Source of the DNA: a virus
Length of the DNA stretch: 34,136 bases
Strand: one strand, 5' to 3'
Virus record (IMG/VR): IMGVR_UViG_3300042452_000226
Span: 1-34,136 of that record
Below the pieces are notes generated by a model. It did no database searches. It had not been told where the DNA came from and saw nothing but the letters and a program-made list of their open reading frames with translations. Below are positions 9,201-17,298 of this stretch, piece after piece. Every line of letters begins with the position of its first letter. Within the stretch, counting starts at the first letter, position 1. The translations under genes and the position numbers were made by a program.

Positions 9201-11879
9201 CTTGAACTTCGCTAGGTTCTTGGAGACAAACTTCGCATCCTGAAGGAAGGTCGGATAGTCAGCGAGCAAGATGTCATTCAACGCATCTTCGAGCGGCTTG
9301 ACTGCGGTCGGAACGCGAGTTGACATCGCCGCCTGCTTGAACAGCTTCGGGCTGGTGATGTCGAAGCGGCGCGACAGCGGGACGATGTTGCTAGCCTCGT
9401 CGCGGGTGACGGGGTCGGCGAGTTTGGCCTGCTCCTTTGCCGGAACAACGTAGACCGTGCTGCGCGTCCTATCTTCAGGCAACACGCTGTCCATCACATT
9501 CTTGATGATGATTCCATCATGCCCTGACTCAAATGCAAGGCGCGCAGCTTCCTCAACTGATACGGCTCCCTCCGGCACGTTCCCGAACACAGTTGGACGC
9601 CACTCTCGACCCGGGAAAGGAATGTTATTGTGTCTCTTACCAAGGGCATCAACGACAAGCGGATTTTGCATCCGCAGTCGAGTTCGGTAGATTGCCGCAT
9701 CTTCGCTCGGACTCAACCACGGGTTTCTGAAGTACGTGTAACCCTGCGCGATTGACGGCTTGCTCGTGAAGAACAAGCCACGCGGCGAATCATTGAACTC
9801 CGTGAACCCACCCTTCGGGGTTCCATGAAACGCTTCAATCGTGTACCCGCTTGCAATCGCCGCCTCGTCCACCATTCGCTGCGCTGCTTCCATGTCGCCG
9901 CGTTCAACGGCGGACGTGTAGTCAGTATCAATTCGTGCAGCCTGCGCCATCGGCGCAGCCATACCTTCACCGCGAACGACCAACGGAACGCCGCGCTCGC
10001 GCTGGTACTGCGCCGGCGTCATCCCGGCCTCGGCGGCGTCAACGACCACCATCGCCTGACGCAGCTTGGCAATCGTCCGCGCCTCGATATCGGTGAACTG
10101 GCCGACCGCACGGACCTGCTCGAACGCCTCGTCCTCAACCTGCTGCGCCTCGGCAACGAATGCGGCGTCGGCGTCCTGCTTCGTGGCGAGGATCGTCCTG
10201 GCCTCCTCCACCACCGCCTGACGCTGCGCCTCGAACGCCTGCGCCTCGGCCGCGCTCATGGCCTCCGGCGCGAGCCGCATGTGCGGCAGCAGCGCGTTCC
10301 CGAGCTCCGTGTTGGCGAGTCTCGCCCCGAACTGCGAGGTCGGGATCGTCACGTCGCCTCCCGTCTCCACGGCCTTCTCGATCCGCTCGCGGATGCCAGG
10401 GAGGATGTCCTCAAGCTGCGCCGTCGTGGTGCCGCTCTGCGCGAGGATGTCGCGTGCGGTGGCGGCGTCCACGTAGATCGTCTCGGCCGGCGTTCCGTTC
10501 GCCTGCGCTGCCAGGAAACGCTCGTATCCCTGTGGGTTGCGCTGGGCAAGCTTGCTTTCCTTGCGGTTCTCGGCGAGGCCGTTGAAGAAGTCCTGCTGCC
10601 GCTGCGTGGCACTGGCGCGGCGCAGGTCTACGACGAGGTTCGCGCCGGGACCAATTCCGCCGAGCAGAGCAGACGCCATGCCGCCGTAGGCGAACGCCTC
10701 AATGACGCGGCCAGCCGCATCGCGCAGGCTCGTCTCGCTGTCGATCCCGTCAGCGGCCTTGGCGAGCTCCTCGGACGCGACGGCCACGATCTCCTGCAAG
10801 CCCTCCTCGGTGGCCTCCGTTCCGACCTGGAGCCCGTATGCCCGTACCCCCGCAGCGAAGGCGGCACGCATCGTCGGCTGCCTGACGGCCTTGGCGACCT
10901 CCTCGCGGATGACCTTGGACGCCAGCGCCCGGAACGGCTTGGCGGCGATCTTCATCCCGACCGCCTCGATCACGCCGTTCAGGAATCCGCCTGCGACCGC
11001 CGCCGGGATGGCGGCATCGTCAGACACGCCTTGCTCGCGCATGTCGAGGTACAGGTTCCCGGCCTCCATCGTCCCCGTACTTGCAACGATGCCGGCGGTC
11101 GCGCCGATGGCACCTCCGGCAACAGCGCCAGCCGGACCAAGGATTCCTCCTGCCGCCGCCCCGGCCACGGTCGTTGTGCCGATGGTGCGGAGTTGGCCGA
11201 CGTTCTGCGCGATCATCTCGGCGGTCGATCCGAGGATGCCCTGCTGGCCGAGCGCCTGCATCTCCTCGGTCAGTTGCTTGGCGCGGTCGAGATCGGCCTG
11301 TCCTGCGAATCCGGCCATCACGCGGGTTCCGATGTCGCCGCGCTCGGAGATGGCGCGACCGCGCTCGTATCCGCGGCCGACCACCCTGAAGAACCCGCCC
11401 GGGGTCTGTAGCATCGCGGCCTCGAACACCAGCGGCTGGAGCTTGGCAAGAACGCCGACATCGTCGCTGGACTGCGCTGCGAACTCGCGGTCTGCGATGT
11501 AGCGGGCGAGGACCGGGTCTTTCCGCAGGAGATCCATGCGCTCCGTGTCCTGGATCATGGCCTGCCGGCGCATCTCGGACATGTTCCGAAGCGCGATGTC
11601 CTGCCCGACCCCGAACCGCCGTCCGAGCGCGTCAGCCTGCGCAGCCTCGTCCGGGTTCACCTCGGAAGCGGCCATGAGCGATGACGCCATATCCTGCCTG
11701 CGCTGCGCCGCGATGTCCTGCACGGCGCGGTCGATGTCCATGTCCACGGGCTCGGGCTTCTGCATCGGGACGCCCGACATCCCGGCCACGGCCTTCTCGA
11801 TGGCATCGAACCCAGGGTCAGCGGGGTTCTGCGAGGGTGCGAAACGCGCCATCTGCTGGTTGATGTCGGGTTCGATCAT
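3276..11879 (-). CDS. Giant internal virion / polyvalent ejection protein (T7 gp16-like position) with ART-like and HExxH segments
   Basis: 2867 aa from ATG 11879 (MIEPDINQQMARF), which overlaps the previous stop as ATGA; longer in-frame extensions look non-coding. Visible order: a Gly/Ala glycine-zipper hydrophobic stretch at about 232-272; an ADP-ribosyltransferase-like segment at about 680-800 (AFHGTPKGGF, GLFFTSKPSIAQGYT, GHDGIIIKNV); a domain at about 890-1230 resembling DUF7178-type phage domains (AVLSPQKNWYENV, GGEHKVRNFYNN, ATIDTHA); an unnamed alpha/beta region; a zincin-like HELIH motif at about 1587; long helical/coiled regions; and a C-terminal part like large-polyvalent-protein domain 38 (LFTVFYSYMNTVYN, about 2680) with a hydrophobic segment at about 2712-2734. 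The position after gp14- and gp15-like genes marks it as the DNA-ejection channel component. Residues about 640-1550 have markedly lower GC than both flanks. Confidence 0.88.
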   Translation of the reverse strand: MIEPDINQQMARFAPSQNPADPGFDAIEKAVAGMSGVPMQKPEPVDMDIDRAVQDIAAQRRQDMASSLMAASEVNPDEAAQADALGRRFGVGQDIALRNMSEMRRQAMIQDTERMDLLRKDPVLARYIADREFAAQSSDDVGVLAKLQPLVFEAAMLQTPGGFFRVVGRGYERGRAISERGDIGTRVMAGFAGQADLDRAKQLTEEMQALGQQGILGSTAEMIAQNVGQLRTIGTTTVAGAAAGGILGPAGAVAGGAIGATAGIVASTGTMEAGNLYLDMREQGVSDDAAIPAAVAGGFLNGVIEAVGMKIAAKPFRALASKVIREEVAKAVRQPTMRAAFAAGVRAYGLQVGTEATEEGLQEIVAVASEELAKAADGIDSETSLRDAAGRVIEAFAYGGMASALLGGIGPGANLVVDLRRASATQRQQDFFNGLAENRKESKLAQRNPQGYERFLAAQANGTPAETIYVDAATARDILAQSGTTTAQLEDILPGIRERIEKAVETGGDVTIPTSQFGARLANTELGNALLPHMRLAPEAMSAAEAQAFEAQRQAVVEEARTILATKQDADAAFVAEAQQVEDEAFEQVRAVGQFTDIEARTIAKLRQAMVVVDAAEAGMTPAQYQRERGVPLVVRGEGMAAPMAQAARIDTDYTSAVERGDMEAAQRMVDEAAIASGYTIEAFHGTPKGGFTEFNDSPRGLFFTSKPSIAQGYTYFRNPWLSPSEDAAIYRTRLRMQNPLVVDALGKRHNNIPFPGREWRPTVFGNVPEGAVSVEEAARLAFESGHDGIIIKNVMDSVLPEDRTRSTVYVVPAKEQAKLADPVTRDEASNIVPLSRRFDITSPKLFKQAAMSTRVPTAVKPLEDALNDILLADYPTFLQDAKFVSKNLAKFKQLGAPVRIDETATEQQQLEQIIEHMSGNLLWLHDTMDADIRERAKMWYVGGRRLVDWLAERHGLSPMQAATVFAVLSPQKNWYENVGLGIRIIDIVATQGNTKMDTDMQEAYLSSLRKEVTKRQGQLDKHDEKKPKRGKAEIAKWQEQRDEIAKALDAAASKVNEAQGNIDDIGDRTLDQVLAAREFFLAAIMVRWFDQTKNDRTYPVISPEGGVGSPMLTEAGTPASIRYGSYNEVAKAISAYVDGRAENVHLLIGGEHKVRNFYNNLFNPADPRFATIDTHAIAAAYLMPLAGTDALVAHGLGGGVGNAMFGLGGGYAVFYEAYRRAADARGIDPREMQSITWEAIRGMFEAAMKGGLKAPVAAIWKRYVDGEIDIDAARAEVMQRAGGITTPSWVALPVDMQPNAGYSGVSRTAADEQAKNLAAEPTAAAIMFEVAPDPANEELKAKWKALSPLRRQEISVRVAETIIPRVLQEYGIAADMVLQVGGWKGDTNVGFALRMPPGPLVRQIARTIGEALSQEGMFSISATEFKGSRKTGVIRLQLQPGLTPDQIGDLYGNTLYKLGIQGHATFNDSMVIAIDKGVDTDVLARTIADAVAGDSRVIGITQYEGWTSYDETRINAPTPSAEGDDRGAEGVAGRRRIDVYRLEAKRLVEQYLGESAILEQAAAGPARGGIDPRTLNVLVGKGGDVSTLVHELIHLRIGEYLRMARSATPPARVTADLDILFDFMGVKGDTFQERLDNYETMPLEQRRPLEEKVTYNAEIYVYEGKAPSVELRGVFERLSAWMRRVYKSIRDDLNAIYRREFGTDLPILTPEVRAVFDRMLASEEQIKRQEAIEGMKGLFQTQAESGMDNAEWAAYQAMQQEATEAAVTDLNTASMRQVQWLGNARARILRDLQKKHDAKRKEVTAEVAAAVKVEPVYRAMTYLRYGRFVDTDGQEVEVEGTHRLDIEKVRAMYAGMPSEEAMAPARAAGFRGAVNVRPDITSLGTGKYGMLGKDGLDPDMVAEMFGYSSGDEMVRAMLAAKPMKDAVAERTDAEMLRRYGDMNTPAALEAEVQKALHNEARARFVAVELRHIAKATQPVRVMLETAKQVAADMISDMTVRDVRPSEFVAAEARAARDAERIQRTYGITEPAPELAQRYGTDRQQALIRAKRAQLYQNQLAAEALRVKEYVDKQVKYLRRVLRDENVKRMGAAAADQVAGLLERFEVAQVSLKRLEERRSMAQFLADLEAAGVVPDIAEEIANEARRVNYKELKVSEFRDLVDAVRQIEHVGKNEQKMRLAEERAAFEEVRDEIVTRIRAVGKVRGLKVDPRTPLTGIGRAAAFLRGFAAQHLKAASVARVLDGGKEDGPLWNAIIRTANDASDMETRMRAEASLKLGEILKPVFALGGMGGKGIYFRSIGRSLNREARIAIALNMGNDGNRQRLLDGEGWTLEQLQPVLESLTEAEWQAVQQVWDFIDGYRPEIAAKERRLYGKEPEWVTPVPFTVRTSDGKEVSLQGGYYPVKYDPVASDRVATVDAAEEAKRDLQGAYTAATTRRSFVKARAKEVRDRPILYTLDAAFSGVNDVIHDLAWHEWLISTNRLLRDVKFANAVRETRGPEFLKQLRDWTKDNATGARGQQVAGEAVLSWLRQGISASGLGFNVVSAAMQVTGFNQSIVRVGAKYIGQGIVQFSTSPFESAKTVAEKSSFMAERGRTQFREINEIKNRVRGQTEVARRVTAGTYFLMMNMQRSVDIPTWLGAYQKALDAGKDDAKAVALADQAVRDSQGSGLVSDLAAVERGGPAMKLFTVFYSYMNTVYNMTAVQTMTARGKGKLAADYAMLLVVPVVLGYAIKSAIQPDAGDDELDPEALARKLAAEELSYLMGTMVIAREFGGAAQLLTGAEGVRMGYGGPAGLRAVGEVYGLATQAGQLEFDRAFRRSAINTLGAFTGLPSAQINRTIDGIEALVEGEVTGPTAVLAPLTGVQR

Positions 11880-13654
11880 TGAGGCTTGCCTGCGCGGAGC
11901 CAAGCCTCCGCGATGTTTCGGATGTCGGTCGGGAGCCCGGATCGCTCGAGCGCCTTGGTGATTTGCTTCATTCGTGCGGCGGGGATATCGCGAAGCATCA
12001 CTTCTTGATCCTCCACCACGACGTATGCCTGCTTGCTTTCCTCCGGCGTCATCGCCGCGAACGGAACCTCCGGGTCGCGTCCCCATCGGCTGACGAACAC
12101 CTTGTCGAGCATGACGCGGTCGATGATGCCCTGCTTCTCGTCACGCGAGAGCTGGCGACCGACGCGTTCCTGCTCCGCGTTGATGAGCGTCTTGACGTTG
12201 TCGCGCATGTAAAGCGACTGCGCCTGGGCGGCACTGTCACCCTTCTGCGGATTGGCGATCTTGTCGAACCCGTTCCGCAGGAGAGTGGCCTCAAGCTGGT
12301 CGGCGTCGATGGACGCGGCGACGATTCTGTCGGGCTTGTTCCGCTCGGCCATGAGCCGAACGAAGGTCGCGTGCGTCATCTTGTTGCGGTTGCGCTCGAG
12401 CCAGTCGCCCTCGGCGACGAGCGCCGGGTTGCGTGCGACCTGCTCCATGACCGTCATCTCGTCCTGCTGGCGCTGGCCTGCCATGTACTTGGCGCGGTCG
12501 GCCGGACGGAGGCGGCCGAACTGGTCGGGCGGAAGATCCGCGAGGCTGTTTCCTGGTACGGCGAGGAATTGCTCCGTGTTATCGATCAGGGTACGGTACT
12601 CCTGCTCGATCAGGGCATCGTCCTGCGCGTACTGCGTCCGCAACTCGGCCTGTACGAACTTTCGCGTCTGGTCGTCCGTGATCTGCTCCGACAATTCGAG
12701 AGCCTCGCGAAGCGTGTACGGCGGCTCAACGGCACCTTCCTTCTGCTGCCAATAGGTCTCCGGGTCGCTTTTCGACATCAGGAGCCCGGTTTCCTTGATG
12801 CTCGTCGCAAGTTCGCCTACCACGGAACGCTGTCGGTTCGCCTCCACGGATTGGGACAGAGCTTGCCGCGTCTTGGCGTCGAGGCTCTCAACGGTCGCGG
12901 AGTCGGAAAGGAACTCGCTTGCCTGCGCGTATTCCTTCTCGGCCATCAAGCCGTTGACGATCCCGACCGCCATGCGGTCATAGACCTTCTGCTCAAGCTG
13001 CTTCATCTGCGCCGAGTCCGGCGCATAGCCCATAAGTTCCCCTGCCTTGCGGATCTCGGCTACGGCCGTGTCTGCGTTGGCCGCGTAGTTGATGAGCCCG
13101 ACCGGGCGACCCTCTGCGTCCTTCATGTTGCGCTGCGAATATGCCTGGATCGCGTAGTCTGCGCTCAACTCTGCGCGGGCCGTTGACTCGTTCGTCTGGT
13201 AGACCCGGAGCTGCTGCACCCGGTGCTGGCCCATGCGGCTCTCGAAGATCCCCATGTTCCGCGCCAGGATCGGGGAGAGCATCCGCCGCTGCACGTCGTT
13301 GTCGAGCATCCCCATCGCCGACTGTCCGGCCTGCGACAGCTCGGCCTGCATGGCCCCGTAGTTCACCTCGGCGTCCTTGCCGATCATCGCCATGTACTTG
13401 TCGGACACAGCCTGCATGGCCCTGCCGGCCGCCACGTCGGCTTCCTTGGTCTTGGCCTCGTCGATGCCGTCCTGGATGGCCGAGCCGAGCCTGTAGGCCG
13501 CCATGCCCGTCTGGGTGAGCTGCTGCCCGAACCGTGCGACCTGCGGCCCTGCGAGGTTCTCGGCGGGCTGAATGCCGGGGGCGGCGAAGTCGCCGATTGG
13601 TCCGGCTCCCTGCGGGGCGACCTGCGGCACGAAGGTAGTCGGTACGGTCGGCAT
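11876..13654 (-). CDS. Internal virion protein, T7 gp15-like
   Basis: A 592-aa, almost entirely helical protein, rich in Ala, Gln, Glu and Arg, with no membrane segment. The N-terminus (MPTVPTTFVPQVAPQGAG, then FGQQLTQTGMAAYRLGSAIQDG) and the gene order between a gp14-like and a giant gp16-like gene identify it as the second internal core protein, ejected with DNA to help form the trans-periplasmic channel. It overlaps the giant gene by 4 bases (ATGA), so the two are probably translationally coupled. Length is somewhat below T7 gp15 (about 750 aa). The function is inferred from position and architecture rather than from motifs. Confidence 0.8.
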   Translation of the reverse strand: MPTVPTTFVPQVAPQGAGPIGDFAAPGIQPAENLAGPQVARFGQQLTQTGMAAYRLGSAIQDGIDEAKTKEADVAAGRAMQAVSDKYMAMIGKDAEVNYGAMQAELSQAGQSAMGMLDNDVQRRMLSPILARNMGIFESRMGQHRVQQLRVYQTNESTARAELSADYAIQAYSQRNMKDAEGRPVGLINYAANADTAVAEIRKAGELMGYAPDSAQMKQLEQKVYDRMAVGIVNGLMAEKEYAQASEFLSDSATVESLDAKTRQALSQSVEANRQRSVVGELATSIKETGLLMSKSDPETYWQQKEGAVEPPYTLREALELSEQITDDQTRKFVQAELRTQYAQDDALIEQEYRTLIDNTEQFLAVPGNSLADLPPDQFGRLRPADRAKYMAGQRQQDEMTVMEQVARNPALVAEGDWLERNRNKMTHATFVRLMAERNKPDRIVAASIDADQLEATLLRNGFDKIANPQKGDSAAQAQSLYMRDNVKTLINAEQERVGRQLSRDEKQGIIDRVMLDKVFVSRWGRDPEVPFAAMTPEESKQAYVVVEDQEVMLRDIPAARMKQITKALERSGLPTDIRNIAEAWLRAGKPQ

Positions 13655-13657
13655 GGG

Positions 13658-14362
13658 TCAGATCCTCTGCGTGGCAACGCCCTCGAGGAGTTCCTCGATG
13701 CGGCGGTTCCGCGCCCAGGTGGTGGCGATGTCGGTGGCGCTGCCGAGAAGGCTCGTCCCGAGCGCCAGTCCGGGGTAGATCGTGCCGGCCGTGGCCTGTA
13801 GGTTCTGCGCGGAGATGTCGGCCATCGTGGCCCCGACCCCGATGTTGAACGCCCGCAGGCGGGCCGCCTCCTGCTCGCGCACGGTCGCGGCGTTGATGTT
13901 GAGGCGGTCGATCTCCTTCATCAGGTCCATGCTCCCGATGATCTCCTTGGCGCTGCCCGCGCCGAGGACGGCCCCGCGGGCCGCCAGCGCGGCCTGTGCG
14001 CTCGCACGCGCTTGTCCTGCCCGCATGGAGTATTGCCCGAACCGCTCCGCGCCCTCGCGCCCGATCTGGCCCGCCGTGAACTCGGCTGCACGCTGGTTGA
14101 TCCGGCCCATCTCGGCGGCGAACCGCTGGTTCTGGGCCTGCATCTTGAGCTGGTTCTGCTGGCTCTGCGCCGCGTAGAACGAGCCGATGGCACCCGTGAT
14201 CGACCCGAAGATGCCGGCGATGGGTCCGGCGACCGTCATGGCTTCCGCGAACTGCGAGGCGAATCCCGGCCCGGAAGGCACGCCGGGAACGGCATAGGAC
14301 TGCCCGCCGATCAAGGTCGGCCCGGTCGGGCTGGTGGAGAACGGTACTTGTACGACTGCCAT
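13658..14362 (-). CDS. Internal virion protein, T7 gp14-like
   Basis: 234 aa. It contains a hydrophobic glycine-rich segment at about residues 40-66 (AGPIAGIFGSITGAIGSFYA) followed by a Gln/Arg-rich amphipathic helical region (QSQQNQLKMQAQNQRFAAEM), the layout of gp14-like ejection proteins that insert in the outer membrane. It ends RIEELLEGVATQRI. Spacing is one base after the nozzle gene stop at 14364 and 3 bases before the gp15-like start. The product probably sits in the capsid core and is ejected first. Family assignment rests on layout and neighbours. Confidence 0.78.
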   Translation of the reverse strand: MAVVQVPFSTSPTGPTLIGGQSYAVPGVPSGPGFASQFAEAMTVAGPIAGIFGSITGAIGSFYAAQSQQNQLKMQAQNQRFAAEMGRINQRAAEFTAGQIGREGAERFGQYSMRAGQARASAQAALAARGAVLGAGSAKEIIGSMDLMKEIDRLNINAATVREQEAARLRAFNIGVGATMADISAQNLQATAGTIYPGLALGTSLLGSATDIATTWARNRRIEELLEGVATQRI

Positions 14363-14363
14363 G

Positions 14364-17297
14364 TCAGCCTCCGATGCTCACTTCGAGGGTCAGCCCGACG
14401 ATGGTCAGGGGAAGGGGATCGGACTGACGGACGTAGATGCGCCCCGCCTGCCGCCACGTGGGCGTGAGCTTCACGCCGATCTCGTCAGTCTTGAGCCCCG
14501 GCGGCGAACCATAGGGCTCCGTGGTGCGCTGCTTGGCCTCGACTAGGTTGTCCGCGTCCGGGCCGACGAAGATGCCGCTCGAGCGGTAGACGCGCAGGAA
14601 CGCCTCGTTGACGTTCTTGGCGCGGCCCTGCCCGAAAGCCTCCATCTGGATCACCATCGGCAGCGTCTCGATGTCGCTGACGTAGGGCAACCCGACGTGC
14701 ACGACCGTGCTCGGGCGCTGGAGGACGGCCACGCCGCCCGTCACCGTGACCTGCGGCATCACGGCACCGTCCGCGAGGATGCTGACCGTTTTGCCCTCGA
14801 GGTGCGTCAGGCCGCCCACCGTGTCACGCGCAAATGCCCACACGGCCGTCGCCACCCCGCGCAGGGCCGCCGGCAGCAGGAGGTCCGTCCGGGCCGTAGC
14901 GACCGTCGTGGAGGTCGTGGACAGGATCGTCAGGCGATAGGTGTTTCCGTTGGCATCGGTCAGGACGATGGCGTCGCCCACGTCCGTGGTCGCAGGGAAC
15001 TGGAAGATCGCGGCACTCGCCGTGATCGTCAGCACGTCGGCCGGACCCCAGGTCGTTCCGCCCGTCACCGTGACCGTGGTCGCCGTCGTGTTCGTTCCGT
15101 CGTAGGTCAGGCCGCTGTCCACGAAGAAGCAGTCCTCGAGGTCGTTGACCTGCCGGCTCGCGAACCGCTCCACATACCGCTTCGTCACCCCGCCGATGGT
15201 GCGCTTCACGATGACGTACAGACGGTCCTCGGAGCCTTCCGCCACGGCGGCGCACGACTCGAAGTCTCCGTCCGTCTCATGCTGGTGCCATGCCGCGATC
15301 TGCTGCTCGGGGATGTACGTCAGTCCGAGCATGCTTCCCGTGCTCGAGATGAACCACAGCAGCGGTTGCGGAGCCTTGCTGTAGCACATGTCCGTGATGT
15401 CAAACCCATCGAACAGGTGCGTGGCACGTAGCGCCAGGTCTCCCGTCACGAACCCGCTCGCCTGCCAGGAGTACCCGAGCTCGCGCACGTGGCCGTCGCG
15501 GGCCGAGCAGTAGACCACCGTGTTGTTCACGATGGACGGCTGCACGTTGTTCGCGCCGACGTAGGACTGCGGTCGCACGGAGATGGTGGTCGGCGTGATG
15601 GTGTCGCTGTTCACCGGGCTCACGCGCCACTCGGCCGCGCTCGTCAGCGCGAGGAGCTGCGTCAGCGGTACGAGGTGGCGGATCGTGTTCGCCTCCCGTG
15701 CGGCCACCCGGAACGCGATTCGATCCGTGTCGATCAGGGGAATGTGGTACGAGATGTCGCTCTCGGTCCCGGTGCGCGTCATCCACATCGTCTGTGGTGC
15801 GTTGTTCGTGCCGGCGAACACGCGGCGCTGCTCGAAGTAACTGACCGCGCCGGGATAGTTGCCGCTCGACGCGAACACGGTATCGACGATGGGCGGCGTG
15901 ATTCCCATGTCAGGCGCGATGTTGTTGTCCGTGAACGTCGTGAGGTCGGTCTGTCCGATCAGGCCGTACAGCCCGTTCTGGCGCTTGTAGACGTTGTAAC
16001 GCGCAGCGCCCGACACGGCAGACCACGTGATCGTGTTGCTCGAGCCCTGCGCGTTCAGGTTGTTGTTCGCGCTTGCGGCTGCGCTCGGTGCGCTCTCGTC
16101 GATTCCGTTCGGTGATATTGTGGTAACGACGTAGTAACTGGTGAAGTCAAGCGCCTTGTCGCCGAACTGGACATATCCGTCGCTCGACCACGTTCCATAT
16201 GACGTTGTATTGAGCGGAATTCCACTGCTATACGAGCGAACTGTGAACTTGTCAGTCGGACCAGTTGATGCGACGATGTAGTAATCGTCCGGGAATGGAT
16301 TCGTCCACGTTCCGCCATCAAGGTAGACCGGATCTCCAACCGACAATCCATGCGGTGCGGTCGTATGTGCGACTCCGGGACTCGCAGAAGTGAATCCGAT
16401 GAGGTCAAGCGCCTCGCCTCGATTTGCGGTCACCGTCACGCTTGTCGGTGACGTGACGGTCGAAGCAAACGAAATGACGGTCAGCGTCCACGTGGTCGCA
16501 CCCAGCCGGCGCAGCTCACGCGGCGCGTAGTTCGGGTGGACGAGTGTCAGCACGTCGGCCGACTGCACGTAGTGGATGTCGAACAGGTCGGCCTCGGCGT
16601 AAGGATTCGGGATCTCGTAGATCCCCGCCGGCAGCGCGTACCAATATGTGGCGTTCGGAGGCGCGTTGCCCGTGGTCGCAGCGATGCAGTAGTAGTTCAC
16701 GCCACCGCTCGATACGAGCGCACCGACCGCGTAGACCTGGTTGGACGTGATCGTTCCGGTTCCCGCGCTCGTCAGGTTGATCGGGCTTCCGCCGGACGTA
16801 AGCGCCAATTGGAACGTGTTCGCGGTCGCTCCGACCACGTAGTAGGTCGTGCTTGCGGACAATCCTCCGGGGAGCGTGGCCGTCGATGCGACCTGCACCG
16901 CAGTCCCGTTCGAGTATCCGTGCGCGTTGCTCGTCAACGTCTCCGTTCCGGTATCGACGCCCGTGATGGTCTTGGTCGTTGAGTAGGCGGCAGGCGTTCC
17001 CGGACCGAGCGTCGCGCCCTGCGTATGGAACCGGAAGTACCCGGCACCCATCTCCAGCACCATCGTCTGCGTGGTGCTGAACGTGAACGGCAGCAGCCTG
17101 GTGCGCTTGGTGCTGTCCTTGACCTCGCGCACGAACGCGGTCCCCGGCCTGTTCTCGGCCGGACCCTGCGGCAGCGCGATGAAATTCAGCATCTTCGCCG
17201 CCCCGGTCTGGAACTTCACGTCATCGATCCGCCCCCACATCTCGGGCGACACCTCGCCGCCCGCGAAGGACCGTGTGTACGTGCGGGTCAGCGCCAT
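14364..17297 (-). CDS. Tail nozzle / tail tubular protein B (T7 gp12-like), enlarged
   Basis: 977 aa, larger than T7 gp12 (794 aa). The N-terminus MALTRTYTRSFAGGEVSPEM with MLNFIALPQGPAENRPGT is the classic opening of podoviral nozzle (tail tubular B or stabilisation) proteins. Inserted beta domains include two segments of the ubiquitin-activating-enzyme-like FCCH type (SNAHGYSNGTAVQV at about 125; TAPHGLSVGDPVYLDGG at about 310) and an Ig/FnIII-like stretch (ISPNGIDESAPSAAASAN, about 395). The DNA encoding about residues 290-400 (16100-16450) is less GC-rich than the rest. It forms the distal tail tube below the adaptor. The start is one base past the TGA of the adaptor gene. Confidence 0.9.
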   Translation of the reverse strand: MALTRTYTRSFAGGEVSPEMWGRIDDVKFQTGAAKMLNFIALPQGPAENRPGTAFVREVKDSTKRTRLLPFTFSTTQTMVLEMGAGYFRFHTQGATLGPGTPAAYSTTKTITGVDTGTETLTSNAHGYSNGTAVQVASTATLPGGLSASTTYYVVGATANTFQLALTSGGSPINLTSAGTGTITSNQVYAVGALVSSGGVNYYCIAATTGNAPPNATYWYALPAGIYEIPNPYAEADLFDIHYVQSADVLTLVHPNYAPRELRRLGATTWTLTVISFASTVTSPTSVTVTANRGEALDLIGFTSASPGVAHTTAPHGLSVGDPVYLDGGTWTNPFPDDYYIVASTGPTDKFTVRSYSSGIPLNTTSYGTWSSDGYVQFGDKALDFTSYYVVTTISPNGIDESAPSAAASANNNLNAQGSSNTITWSAVSGAARYNVYKRQNGLYGLIGQTDLTTFTDNNIAPDMGITPPIVDTVFASSGNYPGAVSYFEQRRVFAGTNNAPQTMWMTRTGTESDISYHIPLIDTDRIAFRVAAREANTIRHLVPLTQLLALTSAAEWRVSPVNSDTITPTTISVRPQSYVGANNVQPSIVNNTVVYCSARDGHVRELGYSWQASGFVTGDLALRATHLFDGFDITDMCYSKAPQPLLWFISSTGSMLGLTYIPEQQIAAWHQHETDGDFESCAAVAEGSEDRLYVIVKRTIGGVTKRYVERFASRQVNDLEDCFFVDSGLTYDGTNTTATTVTVTGGTTWGPADVLTITASAAIFQFPATTDVGDAIVLTDANGNTYRLTILSTTSTTVATARTDLLLPAALRGVATAVWAFARDTVGGLTHLEGKTVSILADGAVMPQVTVTGGVAVLQRPSTVVHVGLPYVSDIETLPMVIQMEAFGQGRAKNVNEAFLRVYRSSGIFVGPDADNLVEAKQRTTEPYGSPPGLKTDEIGVKLTPTWRQAGRIYVRQSDPLPLTIVGLTLEVSIGG

Positions 17298-17298
17298 A

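Noticed and set aside
11880-12086. N-terminal extension of the giant virion protein to 12086
   Set aside because: These 69 residues overlap the gp15-like gene in another frame, have no ribosome-binding site, and the ATGA junction at 11879 is a better start.
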